From the NCBI GenBank assembly GCA_023935145.1, contig CM043700.1, forward strand, positions 107,076,400 to 107,140,399: a stretch of 64,000 nucleotides of DNA, read 5' to 3'. The notes beneath the pieces were generated by a model that saw nothing but the letters and a program-made list of their open reading frames with translations, did no database searches and was not told the DNA's origin. This stretch comes from Bretschneidera sinensis. Its lineage: Eukaryota > Streptophyta > Magnoliopsida > Brassicales > Akaniaceae. The position numbers and the translations under genes were made by a program. Positions 23,560 to 35,596 of the stretch are shown here, piece by piece (position 1 is the first letter of the stretch; each line of letters begins with the position of its first letter).

Positions 23560-24240
23560 AGTTAAGAGAGTTGGAAGTTCAAGAATTTTAGATGAACAAC
23601 TTATCGGACCTAATGTATTTGGGGAGCCTCTGTGTTGTTTGTGATGAAGGAAGATGGAATGATAAGAGTGTGTATAGACTACAAATAGTTGAATAAGAAC
23701 AAAGACCTTTTTCCCAGGATAAATAAATTGTTTGAGCAGTGCAAGGAGTGAGAGTGTTTTCTAAAGATAAACCTGAGATTAGGTTATCACCAGTTAAGGA
23801 TAAAGAATGGAGACGTGCCTAAGACTGCTTTTAGAACACATTATGGTCATAAGTTTCTTGTGATGCCATTTGGATTGACTAATTTTCTAGAAACATTCAT
23901 GGACTTGATTAATAGAGTGTTTAAACTATATCTTAATAAGTTTATGGTTGTATTTGACATTCTAATATATTCTAAGAAGGAAGAACAACATGTGAAACAT
24001 TAGATAGTGTGTTGGAGATTCTGAGAAGAGAGAACTCTAAGTGTGGGTGTTGACTGAATGAAATAACCTTCTTGGAACATGTAATATCAGGAAATAGCAT
24101 AACAGTTGATCCACAAAAGGTAAAGGCAATGTTAAGTTGAGAGAGACCAACTAGTGTGACTGAAATTAGAATCTTTTTAGGGTTAGCTGGTTATTATAGA
24201 AGATTTTTTCAAAAATGTTTTTTATTATTTTAATACGGTT
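23560..24240 (+). pseudogene. Element C reverse transcriptase (broken)
   Basis: Readable blocks in several frames: RVCIDYK then TAG at 23686-23688 where the family has Gln, [41 protein letters not shown], and [10 protein letters not shown] where the family has VVFIDDILIYSK. One Ile and one catalytic Asp are therefore missing. The shared TAG is also present in element F at 59460-59462. Confidence 0.85.
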
Positions 24241-24269
24241 AAATAGACTGACCAGGAAAGATGTGAGAT

Positions 24270-24880
24270 TTATATGGTAAGGGAAATGTGAGAAAAATTT
24301 CCAATTACTAAAGGAGAAATTGATTATAGCTCCAGTATTGGTGTTTTTCTTTTAGTGATGAAGGATTTATGGTGTGTAGTGATACGTCACATCAATGATT
24401 GGGATACGTGTAACATAAGAAAGCTGTGACCCATACTCCTAGGCGATTGAGGATTCATGATAGAAATTTTCCTACTCATGACTTAGAGTTGGCTACTATA
24501 GTGTTTACTTTAAAGATTGGAGACATCATTTGTATGGAACCACTTGTGACATATTCATTGATTATAAGAGTTTAACATACTTACTTACCTAGAAAGAGTT
24601 GAATTTGAGACAAAGATGGTAAATGGAGTTAATTAGTAACGATGATTGTACAATTCACTATCATCTAGAAAATGCGAAGGTGATAGCTGATGCATTGAAT
24701 AGAAAGTTTGCAAGAAAGTTAACTGTTATTGGGAGTCCTGATGTGAAATTGATGATAGATTTAAAAGAGATAAGAATAAAGTTGAATATCAGTGATAAAG
24801 GATCATGGTTAACAAATATAATTGTGCAGTCATCCATAGTAAAATATTTGTTAGAGATGCAAGGTAGAGATAAAGAAGAT
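24270..24880 (+). pseudogene. Element C RNase H and linker (broken)
   Basis: Blocks resembling VYSDASHQGLG (here VCSDTSHQ, stop, LGYV), RLRIHDRNFPTHDLELA, HLENAKVIADALNRK and the linker that precedes integrase (VKLMIDLKEIRIKLNIS). Stops occur between blocks. Confidence 0.75.
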
Positions 24881-24889
24881 TAAGCAGGA

Positions 24890-25610
24890 AGTGCTTAATA
24901 GAAGGTAATATGAGTTTGAAAATTAGAAATGATGGTATTCTAGTCTTGGAAAATAGAATTTGTGTTCCCAATAATGCGGAGTTGAGAAATGAGATATTGA
25001 GAAAAGCACATAATGATGTAGATTCAATGCAATCAAGTGACAATAAGATGTATAGAGGATCGAGACAGAATTTCTAGTGGTCAGGATTGAAGAAGGATGT
25101 AGTTGAGATGGTGAGGTTTTATGGAGTACCATTAAGCATAGTGTCAAATAGAGATGCTAGATTTACATCTTGGATTTGGAAAGACTTTCAGAAAGCCACG
25201 GGTACACAGTTATAATTTAATAAAAATTTTCATGTTCAAACATAAAGGATTATTATAGCACTAGAAGATATGTTAAGGGCAAACGTGACAAGTTTCTCAG
25301 TAAGTTGGGATGCTTACATGTCATCGATTGAAATTGCTTATAATAATAAGTATCAAACTAGTATTGGCATGGCACCGATTGAGACATTGTATTGCAGGAG
25401 GTACAGAACTTCTATATGTTAGGAAGAAATGGGAGAGAGAAATATATCTTGTCCATCAATTATTGAGTTAACAGCTGAGATGATCAAATTGGCTAGAGAG
25501 AACCGTAAAGCAGCACAAAGTAGACCAAATAGCTATGCTGATAATAAAAGAAGATCTCTTGAATTTCAAATAGGTGATTGGGTGTAATTAAAAAATATAT
25601 CCATGAAAAT
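24890..25610 (+). pseudogene. Element C integrase with internal deletion
   Basis: N-terminal remnants, then RQNF, stop, WSGLKKDVVEMVRF joined directly to YGVPLSIVSNRDARFTS. The family has about 85-95 residues between these blocks, carrying the CC half of the zinc finger and the first catalytic Asp. The second catalytic Asp (SDRD) is Asn (SNRD, AAT at 25147-25149). Downstream: LEDMLRANVTSFSVSWDAY, AYNNKYQTSIGMAPIETLY. Element F has the same junction and the same Asn. Confidence 0.85.
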
Positions 25611-25839
25611 GTGTGTTGAGGATCAAAAAGAAAGAAAAATTGAATCTGAGGCAAGTGAGACCCTATGAGGTTATTGAGAAAGTTGGGCTAATTGTGAGTA
25701 GCTTGGATTTGCCTCCATAATTAAAGCAATTACATAATATGTTTCATGTGTCACTTATGAGAAAGTACTTACACGATGAATCCCATAGTATCTCAAATCA
25801 AGCAATAGAATTTCAGGAAGATTGGGCTTATATACAAGT

Positions 25840-26037
25840 ACCAATGAGAATTTTAGACAAAAAGAACAAATCTTGTATAATAATATAATTGCATTAGTTC
25901 AATTTTTGTGACAGAATAAGGATGTTGAAGAGATTACGGGAAAGCGTGAAATAATTATGAAGAAAGATTATTCACATTTGTTTCTGGAGTAAAGTAAGGA
26001 AATTTCGGGGATGAAATTTTTGTAAGGTGGGTAGAAT
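25840..26037 (+). pseudogene. Element C chromo-integrase tail
   Basis: Fragments RILDKKNKSC, WQNKDVEEITGKREIIMKKDY and HLFLE, then ISGMKFL, stop, GG. These match the end of Tekay-type integrase. A polypurine-rich AAGGTGGGTAGAATTG precedes the 3' LTR. A chromodomain-like tail is expected in this lineage, but too few residues are readable to place its aromatic residues. Confidence 0.65.
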
Positions 26038-28021
26038 TGTAATACCCGTAATCGTAAAGTAAGGGTAAAGAAGTAATTTAATAAATATGATATGAAATTA
26101 AAATAATATCTTTACGTGAAGGATTTAGTATTGAATAAAATAATTCTTTTGAAAAAAAAAATGGACGTGTGGGGGCATAGATACAAATAAAAAGAAAAAA
26201 AAATATGGATGTGTCCAGTAGGAAAAGAAGGGAAAAGAAAAAAATATATTATATTTGTTTACTTAAAAAAAATAATTCGGGCAACACCTGGAAGTCCAGG
26301 TGTTGCAAATTCTGATCACTTGTGTTGCATGTATTGCAACTGTAGAATTGGAACAGTGGAAGTGCGGCAACTGCCGCTTTAAAACGTTTATAAATTGATT
26401 TTTTACCAAATCCTTGGTTTTTTCCTTTTACAATTCAAACTACTCTATTTCTCAAAACATTTGGAGACCCAAAGAAAGGTTGAAAGAGCAAAATTTTGTG
26501 GGGATTACGGGAGAATTTTATAGAGAGTCACAAGAAGCTATCAGAAAAATAGAAGATAATAACAACGTAGTGTTTATTTTTGAATTTTTAGCATACATGA
26601 AATTTCCCGGAATTCAAAGGGTGTGGTTTATGAAGAATTGAAGAAATAGTTAGAAATTTAATATAAATATTATATCAGGTGTTGAAGGCCAGCAACCGGG
26701 GGAAATTTCTGAGAGGAACTGGAAAGGCAAGGAGGTGATCCACGAATAGCTTTAAGTGCTACGTGGTGAGTTGGATTTACTTTAAGTAATCTAAATAAAA
26801 AAGTTAATGTCTAGTGATAATATTAAAATAAATTATTAGCTTATACTTTAATGGTAGATAAAAATTTGGTTGATGGGTATGATATGAATTTTTTGACATG
26901 TAGAAAATTATTATGTGAGAAATAATATTTTTGCCATAATAAGATGATTTAATAATAAAAGAAATAAGTGAAATTCTTGATGAACAATGGTTGATGTTTT
27001 GATACAAGTTATGAAGAGATGAAATTTAATGGATCTTGACAAGCTATGATGGATGATTTGATGTGATTTATGATGAGAAGAATTTAATGAAATTTTTTAT
27101 AATAATTTGAGAATAGTTAGGATAGCTATTTCAAATTTCTGAATACATGTTTGTTTTTATTTTAGTATTTGTATGCATATTCATATCAGTTTTCATATGC
27201 ATCTGAATGAGAATAAATGAACCAGGAAGGTAGTCGGTCTAAATGAAAATGAAAGAACCGGGAAGGCAGTCGGTCTAATGAGAATAAAATAACCGGGAAG
27301 GCAGTCGGTCTAAATGAGAATGAAAGAACCGGGAAGGCAGCCAGTCTAAGATAAAAACATGTCGACATGTGGGAAGACGTTCCCTAATAATAATTCATAC
27401 ATTGCATTTGTTTTAAATATTGATTACATTACTGAAATGCTGATGTGTGGTTTGTTATTGTGAATTTTATTTATAGATGAATGAGTCTCACAGAGAGACA
27501 GTTATGGTGAGAAACAAACATAGAAGTGTGATATGATAAGAACCATCTAAATGGTCGACTTTATGCTGTGAACCTCATTACGAGGTAATTATGAGATAAT
27601 TGATGGTCTTAAGGTAAACCAATAAATACGGAGAAGAGATTGATTGAGAATGAGACTTATCATATGTGTAGTGACAGTAGAATGCTATTATCAAGTTATG
27701 TGAAATATAATTGATTTAATATTGAAAGACTATTCATACAGATTGAATACTTCTATTAAATTTAATTCACTGAGCTTGTGAAGCTCACCTCTCATTGTAT
27801 AATGATTTCAGGTCGCAGACAGGAGTTTGGTGAGTTGAGGTTCAGACGAAATCATTTTCTGTAAGCCTCGTACGTGTCAACATCCTCAGACTAATGAGAA
27901 AATAAAATAAAAATTTATTTATAAATATTTATGTATTTTACGTTGTATATTATGTTTAAGTCAATATCAGATTTATATATCTCCCATATTGAGGATTGAG
28001 GATTAATGAAAAAATTTATGT
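26038..28021 (+). repeat. Element C 3' LTR, truncated
   Basis: About 1984 bp starting TGTAATACCCG. It lacks the last about 110 bases of the 5' copy. It contains the perfect hairpin and 36-bp repeats at 27196-27350. Confidence 0.88.
26281..26306 (+). promoter_or_regulatory. LTR hairpin, element C 3' copy
   Basis: Perfect 11-bp stem: arm GCAACACCTGG, loop AAGT, arm CCAGGTGTTGC. A second small palindrome, GCGGCAACTGCCGC, follows about 60 bases downstream. Confidence 0.8.
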
Positions 28022-28024
28022 TAT

Positions 28025-28222
28025 GGTCCCACAAGCGCTGGTGGCAGAAAGTATCACTTTGTTCTATCTGCAGCAATTGATGCTCTGACAGCGTTCATGG
28101 GAATTTTTGGCAAAATGAGTGCCACAATTTGAAGTGGTGGGGAAAGGGAGATCGCCCACTTGCCCCTGGCATTATCCCCAACTGCACCAGGTATTGTGGT
28201 TGAGAGATGTCCTGTAAAATAA
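28025..28222 (+). pseudogene. Oligopeptide transporter pseudogene, last exon
   Basis: Matches the C terminus of OPT proteins: HKRWWQ, YHFVLSAAIDA, AFMGIF, then KWWGKG and SPTAPGIVVERCPVK ending in TAA at 28220-28222. Frame changes occur after WWQ (one extra base) and around KWWG; two Cys of the usual HCPLA-CPTAPG motif are changed (HLPLALSPTAPG). Same strand as the exons at 3241-5270, and this segment supplies the missing end of that protein. It abuts the truncated LTR of element C. A possible AATAAA lies at about 28314 in the 3' flank. The exons between are absent, probably deleted. Confidence 0.85.
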
Positions 28223-29761
28223 TAGCCATGCAAAAGTGAAACAAGTCATTGAAGATCTAAAGCCAATTAAGGTAGATATGGTCTAGTTTTAGTAAGATTT
28301 GGGGAATATATGAATAAAAAGCTTCGCTACTTTCGTCGCCTCAGTGCTTGTGTATTTCTTTTGGGTTGATTTTAACAATTCTCCCATTCTCCTTTGAGTT
28401 TCTACGAAATCTAAGGGAAACTATCCCTTTGGCTTGCTATCGTTTTCATTAGAATAAGATTTTATAAAGTGCTGAAAGTGATTCATGTTTTCAACTGTTT
28501 TTTTTTTTGTTGGAACATGCTTTCAATTGTTTAACGTTTCGATAAGTGTTGATTATAATAAGGTTATAATAAATAAAACCGTAGACGTGTTTGATAGAAA
28601 TATACTGAAAAAAATGATTGAAAAGGCATAGAGGGATTTGTTTCATGTTTTTTGTTTGGCATAATTATTTTTCAAACCTAATTAATTAACTTATTTTAAA
28701 AAAATAATATTAATTAATTAACTTTTAATAATAAATAAATTAGTAAATAATGTTTAAGATTTTTTAATTGATAAATATTTTAATAAATATAATTTGAATA
28801 TTTTCTAATAATTATATGTTAAATTAGTGTAATAAGAGTACTAAAAAGGAAATTATTAAATAATTTGTTAATTTACAATGTAATTATTTTTCAATAAATA
28901 AGATGACAGTAAAATGTTTTAATAACTCATTTTTTAACTAACTAAAATTAAAATTAATGTTTTAAGTTTAATAATAACTATTAGTTTTGGAATTTCTTTT
29001 TCACTTGTATGTAAAAATTATAATTATTTGAATTTAATTTAAAATTAGTTACTAATATTCAAATTAAATTAAAACAGAAGGAAGAATAAAAATCCATATC
29101 AATAAAAACCACTAGAAAATGATTGAGCAAAAAAATGATTATGAAGGCTGTTAAGCAGGTCGACCCATGGTCGCAAAGGCCAGCGGCAGCTCGGCCCTCA
29201 ACCTTTGATGGTCGCAAGGCAAATTGCACCACTGTGTTGGATCCGCCAACGACAACAATAGTCCCAAGCTAGATTGGCTCATGGTCGTTGGAGATCAACC
29301 TGTGACCATTGGCCAGCCGCGTAGCACCATCACAAGTTGATCTACCCAGAATCAAGAGGGAACGGAGAATTTATTTTAAAAAAAGGATTAAAAAAAAAGA
29401 GAATAGATATAGGGTGGGGATAATGATACAGTGAAATTTGAAGGAAAACGGTAACACAAATCGTATTTTCATTAAATCTAGGGGTAAGTATGAAAACCGA
29501 TAGATCCGTGAACCCAACTCAAATCAGTGTAATGAGTTGGGTTGGATTAACGTTTTTAAAAGTTAGATTGAGTTTGGATTGAGAAATTTTTGAATTCGAT
29601 GGGCTGAGTTGTGTTAAGGTTAAAAAGTTTCAACCCGATTCAAACCGGTAACCTAGTCATTATATAAATATATTTTATATATATTTACTTTAAAGAATGG
29701 ACTACATTCATTTTTTAGTAAGTTTGAATTGCAATACATATTTTGTATGTTTGTATGTGTG

Positions 29762-29822
<61 letters not shown>

Positions 29823-29869
29823 TCGCATTTCATTTTTTTTCTTCTTAGAAACCCTCTAACATTCCCTCT
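28223..29869. other. AT-rich intergenic sequence, no gene recognised
   Basis: OPT 3' flank, then very AT-rich DNA. A GC-richer block at 29150-29345 repeats the string GGTCGCAA/GGTCG and has no open frame. A stretch at 29465-29640 contains AACCCAACTCAAATC and GAGTTGGGTTGG, a pairing pattern seen in many plant transposon ends. A TG/TA microsatellite lies at 29752-29821. Confidence 0.5.
29752..29821. repeat. Compound (TG)n(TA)n microsatellite
   Basis: TG run, CTA, then a TA run of about 45 bases. The junction is identical to that at 18110. Confidence 0.95.
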
Positions 29870-30368
29870 CCAATGATATTATAACACGTGGCGACCTCCA
29901 AGGGCAAAAAAGTAATTGCACAGTCTAAACAGATTAACCAATCAAATCACCACATCTGCCAAGGGGCATTATAATAATCTCATACCAATGTCCTAACACA
30001 ACTCCGCCACTCTATCTTACAGATAAGCTCTTATTTAAACAGATTCAGCTTCCGAATAACTCTAATCTTATCTATGGGACTGTTATTCCTATCACAACAC
30101 TGAAGAGATCAATCACTCTCCTAATTTGATTCTACTCCAAAACAATATATAAATGAGGCTTTCACTATCAAAAGGTACATTCACTCATAATTCACAGCTA
30201 GCCCTCCATATTCTCAAAGTCCTATTTCTAACTTATGCATCAAGAGAGTCCCCCCCAGAGGCACACCCCATCTGATCCTCTGAAGACTTTTAGGTTTTCC
30301 TTTCGTTTTGTGTGTGCAGATTCTGCTCCCCAGTTGTTCGGATTCCTGACAGATTTTCGGCATCAACA
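29870..30368 (+). repeat. Element G 5' LTR (left edge approximate)
   Basis: The right edge, CATCAACA, is fixed by the adjacent PBS. The left edge is a guess near TGATATTATAACACGTGG. It contains a TATA box (TATATAAAT, 30146-30154). Confidence 0.55.
30146..30154 (+). promoter_or_regulatory. TATA box of element G LTR
   Basis: TATATAAAT, about 220 bases before the LTR end, a plausible U3/R promoter. Confidence 0.5.
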
Positions 30369-30370
30369 GA

Positions 30371-30388
30371 TTGGCACCATCTGTGGGA
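30371..30388 (+). other. Element G primer binding site
   Basis: TTGGCACCATCTGTGGGA, two bases after the LTR end. Tat-lineage elements typically have TTGGCGCCGTCTGTGGGA here. Confidence 0.8.
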
Positions 30389-30873
30389 ACACACTCTAAA
30401 CTTTTTAAAAGTGCAAAGAACCCATCTGGTACTGCCAAGAACACTATCGGTACCAATTCATTGGTCACCCAGGCCTCCACTCGCAACCAACCACCTACTC
30501 CTCAACTCCCTGCCATCTCGGAATATGCTATTTCCAACCATAACCACAATGAGTCGTCTGACACCTGAACTAGGCATGAGCAATCTCCTCCACTCAACCT
30601 AAGAGAACCTGATGTCCAAGGAAACCTAGAGGCACCTCTTGTACGCAACCCAACTGCTCTAGTAACTCAAGAACAGTTCTTGGAACTTACTAAACTGGTC
30701 ATGAATTTGGCTGTCAAACTTGGGGGGAAAGCTAGCCCTCTACACCTTTACCTTCGGTTCGGCAAAGCCCTCGGTTAGCAAGGCGCCCCAATCCCAACGG
30801 ACCAGCGCATAGCCGCTTCACTACTAGGTCTTCTCCTCATCTTGGGCCGAGGTCCCAAGGGTTTTCTACCTCT

Positions 30874-31868
30874 ATGAGCCATACTAATGTGGATAGAAGA
30901 TTGGAAGAGATGGACAAGAAGATAAATGAGGCCTTTCAAGGGAAGAAACTCCAACGTCCTAAACGAATTGAACTCCCATGCCCCACCTTTTACAAAAGAG
31001 ATCCTCGAAGCTCCTCTCCCTTGGTACTTTCGAATGCCAATTATAAAGGCCTATGATGGCTCCACGAATCCCATGGACCATCTCCAGATTTACAAAACCA
31101 TCAAGATGCTACACTGGCATCCTAATGTTGTCATGTGCCGAGCCTTTCCTATGACGATCAAGAAGGCTCGAGCACCTGGTATACACACCTAAAACCCGGG
31201 AGCATCAGTTCTTTGCAAGAGCTTAGTCGTGCCTTTGCAGCGCACTTCCTCAGTAGCAAAGAACCTCGAAAGACTTCAGAAAGTCTCTTTAGCATTATTC
31301 AACGAAAAGGAGTGAGGCTCCGAGAAAAGATATCACGGTTTAGCACCGCCGCTTGGGAAATTCCTAACCATTATCCGAAAGTATAGCTCTTAGCATTCAA
31401 GAATGGACTTAGGTCGGGGTCCTTTAATTTTAAATTGACTAGCACCCCTTACAGATATGAACGACATCTTCACCTGAGCTGAAGAACACATGATTGTCGA
31501 GGATGATCAGGTCTTCCGAAGAGAAAAAGATGGAGGATTAGAGAAAAGAAAGAGGGACACCAACAAATCAAAAGACAACTCAACAAAAAAGCCCTGTCTA
31601 AAGGGCAGGATAAAGGCCTCCCCTCTCCTTGAAAATTTCACTCCGCTAAAGGCCTCCAAGACCAACGTACTAATAAATATTTAAAAGTTTGATGTTCTCT
31701 GCCGGCCCCAAAGACTTGTACACCTTAGCGAAGACAAAGATCAATCCAAATGGTGTAAGTTCAACAAGGATCATGGGCACGACACCAAGGAATGTCAGGC
31801 ATTAAAAAACCAGATCGAATCACTCATCCGCTGCGGATACCTAAAAGAGTATACCGACCCCCGCACGT
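30874..31868 (+). pseudogene. Element G gag (Tat type, broken)
   Basis: From ATG 30874: MSHTNVDRRLEEMDKKINEA, then in a second frame YDGSTNPMDHLQIYKT, MCRAFPMTIKKARAP, and in a third LKPGSISSLQELSRAFAAHF, KGVRLREKISRF. These are the conserved blocks of the Retrotrans_gag domain. After a Lys-rich region (31490-31600), FTPLKASK and a zinc-binding segment WCKFNKDHGHDTKEC follow. At least three frame changes are needed. A 5' extension from 30392 (SKLFKSAKNPSGT...) may be the gag N terminus. Confidence 0.82.
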
Positions 31869-32029
31869 AATGAGGTAATGAAGATCACCCCTGCGAAATC
31901 CTAGATGACCATTCAAGTAAAATGTTGAACGAACGAGCAAAAGTAACTCCGAACGGAGTGATCGCCAAAGCCCTAGGTCGAGCCCTATGAGAAACATAAT
32001 CGAGTCAAACCTTTTCACATAAAGAGAAT

Positions 32030-32119
32030 GTGTTGAACCAAAACCTTCAAGCTCCAAGATATCAACTACAACCTCATCCCTCGGACATGGAACGCTAAAA
32101 ACCTTCAAAAATTCTATTA
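32030..32119 (+). pseudogene. Element G pol C-terminal remnant
   Basis: The frame LQDINYNLIPRTWNAKNLQKFY ends in TAG. The end W-N-A-x-x-L-x-x-[FY]-Y is typical of Tat-lineage integrase. Only about 160 bases separate it from gag, so nearly all of pol is deleted. Confidence 0.65.
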
Positions 32120-32969
32120 GTAGGTATTTCTCTTTCTTTTCTGGTTATGTAATTTCGACTAGGTATCAATAAAGCACTACAAAAAAAAAAAAAAAAATTT
32201 GACATATACAAACAATTTCAGAACCATCATTGTATATACATGCCAACTTTAATCAGATTTATAGTTTTTAAGCATATGTTTTCAAAAACAAAAAAAAGAT
32301 AACTCAAAATCCAAATTGTCCACCCCAACACATGTTTTCAAGCAGACCATTGAGCTCCAAGACATTGCATCCTTCTCAGTCATCTTAGTTTAGATAAAAA
32401 AAAAATTTGACTTACTATTGAGTTTATTTGGTGATTTGCAGCAGAAAGAAAAGGACCCTCAACCTGAATAATCGAACTAGTTTAAGAGTCGAGGTGTTGT
32501 TGAAAAATTTCCATTGTAAGGCAAAACAGCAAGGCTCCAATACAGAATTGAGGAACATTAAAAAATCTGAAGATTGATTATCAATATTTGCATGAATTCT
32601 AACCATTCTTTATTTTGTTGTAGTAATTTTAAGCAGAAATCATTGGCATTAGAGCCTATCATAGATCTATTCGATTCCCTCAAAAAATTATGAAATATTT
32701 TTCACCTTTAATTGAGTCTTTTCCTATAACTTTTGTTTTTGCAATAACATTTTCGTCGTATTTATTTGGTTACAATTTTTATTAGATTTTATTTTATGTT
32801 ACTTGTTATTTCGTACCTAAACCAGAGCCACAAGCAAGATACGAATTTTGCTATATCTGTAGTGGTATAACTCTAATTGCTTCAGTTAATTTTACCCGTT
32901 TTCTCAATTTTAATTATGCTTAAGACGACAGTTAGCCCTTGCCTATATGAGATTAGTGCACAAATAAAT

Positions 32970-32997
32970 AAAACAAACAAACAAACAAACAAACAAA
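32970..32997. repeat. (AAAC)n microsatellite
   Basis: About seven AAAC units. Confidence 0.9.
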
Positions 32998-33359
32998 ATT
33001 ATTTCCATAAGTTACAGTTAAACAATAACAAACAATAAAGCACGAAATGGTCTTCAAAACGGATTGTGAGGTGAGCCAAAGGGGCCGTGCAGGTTTTGCT
33101 AAACGAACCCGCAACACCACCGGCTAGAAGCTACTGCATGGTTCCAATCTGCCATTGCTGTACAGTGGAGTTATGGCATCTAAAGACTTTTTTAGAAGAC
33201 ATTAAAGACATTTTAATAGTAACTCAACGCTACAAAACCCAATGTCCCATCCATAAAAGCAAAAACCTAATTCCCAAATTGTCACCTAATTAAGAAAAAT
33301 AAAGAGAAAGAACCAATACCCCAAATAACAATTTGAAAAGAAGATAGCAAAAACGAAAA

Positions 33360-34135
33360 GACACTGCTTCCCTTACCTCAATCTATAGTGACGTTTTGTT
33401 CACTTTCCAATTCGAACGAACGGAAGCAGATACGATCGCGAAGACGGAGGGTGTTGTGATCTGAAACTTCGGCAGTGGTTAATGGTAAGACACCGACGAC
33501 AACAGAGGAGAACGGAAGAAGCCCCAAACCAAAAATTGAAATCCAAAAAAAACCACCAATCCGTAAGGCAACGAAAGAAATTAAAAACTAAATGAAATTA
33601 TTACAAACGTCGAATTCAAATCTGGAATAGGTCTCATGAAAACAATAAAACCCCGAAAAATATTTTCTCTCAATCTTTCTTTTGGAGAGAGGTGATTTTG
33701 AGCGCCGTCTGGACAACGGAATGACGGTTGAGGATGGTGAAGAGTTTTCTGCTAGGGATTTAGAATATGAATGAGAGAGAGGGGTTGCGGCCAAGTTAAA
33801 CTAGTGAGGAAGAGTATTTGATGCAGTACTACAGAAGAATGGCGGCTCTAAGGAGAGAAGCAGAGGTCGAAAGTTTATAGTTGCTTCCCTTCGGCATATC
33901 ACGGTGATGCTGATCGGGAACGAGGTTGAACGAGTCACGGTAGAGATTGACAAAAAGAGAGGTTGAGATCAAGAGAGAGAGTCTGTGACTTTGGTCCGTG
34001 GAGAAGAAATTATCGCCTACCTATCTAGGGTTTCCATGGTTCAATTTTGAGAGAGGGTAAGAGGCAGCAGAGAGAGATGAGAGTTGGTGGCTTTGGAAGA
34101 TCTAGGGTTTTCTCTAATTCAACTATAGAGTTATC
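33360..34135 (-). other. GC-richer leader-like block in the CACTA-like element
   Basis: The minus strand shows CT-rich tracts, several AAACCCTAG strings common in plant 5' leaders, and an ATG at 33794 opening 68 codons (MAATPLSHSYSKSLAENSSP..., Ser-rich, then Arg/Lys-rich). It could be a captured promoter and first exon of a host gene, as CACTA elements are known to do, or simply CT-rich filler. The gene is not recognised. Confidence 0.25.
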
Positions 34136-34916
34136 ATTTTTTCTTTTATTTTAAACTTAAAACAATATACCATTCTATCCTTAGTTCTAAATCATATATA
34201 AAACATATTGAAAAGGATACAAATATAATTAAGTATAAATTGTATTTAAAAATAATACTATTAAATAATTTTATTATTTATTTACTATTTAGTAATTTTT
34301 TTGGAAATTTTATATAAAAACACAAAAGTTACTGGCAAAAGGAAACTTTTATTTTTTAAAAAAATAATAATATAATATATTATTAAAATATTATTAAATA
34401 AAACCAAAACTTTCACATGAAAGTTTAATTTTTCTTTAAAAATATATATATATATATATAATATAATATTGAAATATTATTTAATAGAAAAACTTATCAT
34501 TGATTGAATTTTATTATTATTATTATTACTTAAAAATATTTTTTAATTATTTAATGAAAAAATCGATCGGTCTATTTTTCCTCAGTGATGACTAATATTT
34601 TCAAAAAAATATATAAATTTCCTACAAATTTTTTTAAAACTCATCAAGGACGGATAAAAACTATCACTAAAAGATATTTCCATCGTTGATAAATTTTTAT
34701 CAAAATTGCAACGAAAAAATAGACTAAAAAATTGGAATGACAAGAATGTAAAAATGGATTGGTTCATTTTTTTAAAATTTATAAAAATTTCAAGGATTTT
34801 AATTATAAATTAAGTTCATTAACTTGCAAAAAAAATAGTATCACTAACGGACACGTATCCATCGATGATAGTCCGGATTGAAAAATAAAAATACTGAATA
34901 TACTGTTAATTCTGCC

Positions 34917-35050
34917 AAACTATCAAACCTTAAACCCTAATTAACCGAAACCCTAATTACTATAAACTTAAACCCTAAACCTTAAAACCCCAAACTCTAA
35001 ACCCTAATTACCATAAACCTTAAAACCCCAAACCTTAAACCTTAAATTGA
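34917..35050. repeat. Degenerate telomere-like AAACCCTAA block
   Basis: About ten imperfect copies of AAACCCTAA/AAACCTTAA in 130 bases, inside the CACTA-like element. An interstitial telomere-like or leader-derived repeat. Confidence 0.7.
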
Positions 35051-35596
35051 AGTTGGGATCGATTACACTGTTTGGTTGGAATGCCATTACATTTTTGTTA
35101 TAATGAAAAATATGAAATTGATGTTAGGGTCGATTACATTGTTTGGTTAATGAACATGTTTAATTGTTCATGGCATTTTCATGTATTTATAAAAAATATT
35201 TATATATTATGTATGTACTGCAATAATAGTGTAGTACTTAACTAAATATTAGTTTCAAATATTTAGTATTATAAAATATTTAATTATATTTTAATTATAT
35301 TTAATTATTATTATAATTTACTATATATTATATATTATATATTATTTTACTAATATTTATTTATATTATTTAATTATCTTATATTAATTTGTTATTATAT
35401 TATTGTAGTTAATTATATTAGAATTATTATTTATATATTATATATGTATTACAATAATATTAAAACACTTAACTATATTATATTAGCTAATTAATTAATT
35501 ATATCGTTTTAAATATTTATTATTGTATAAAGTTTTAGTTATATTCTTATTTTTATTAATTATTAAACATATTGACTATATTACATTGTTCTATAC

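Larger units (their letters stand above)
19513..28021 (+). mobile_element. Element C: Tekay/Del-type chromovirus, 3' end truncated
   Basis: 5' LTR 19513-21633, tRNA-iMet PBS 21638-21650, degenerate gag, PR, RT, RNase H, IN and a chromo-integrase tail (ISGMKFL, stop, GG, like the usual GRNFF-GGE ending), then a 3' LTR that starts at 26038 and stops at 28021, about 110 bases short. OPT exon sequence begins directly after, so the end was deleted together with flanking host DNA and no TSD can be tested. The internal region is full of stops and shifts. Element F is a close relative sharing specific defects. Confidence 0.88.

Noticed and set aside
25840..26037. Complete chromodomain in element C
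   Set aside because: The lineage should have one, but only scattered fragments are readable here and in F.
29150..29345. GC-richer block as a gene
   Set aside because: No open frame, no recognised motif; short internal repeats of GGTCG suggest transposon-derived sequence.
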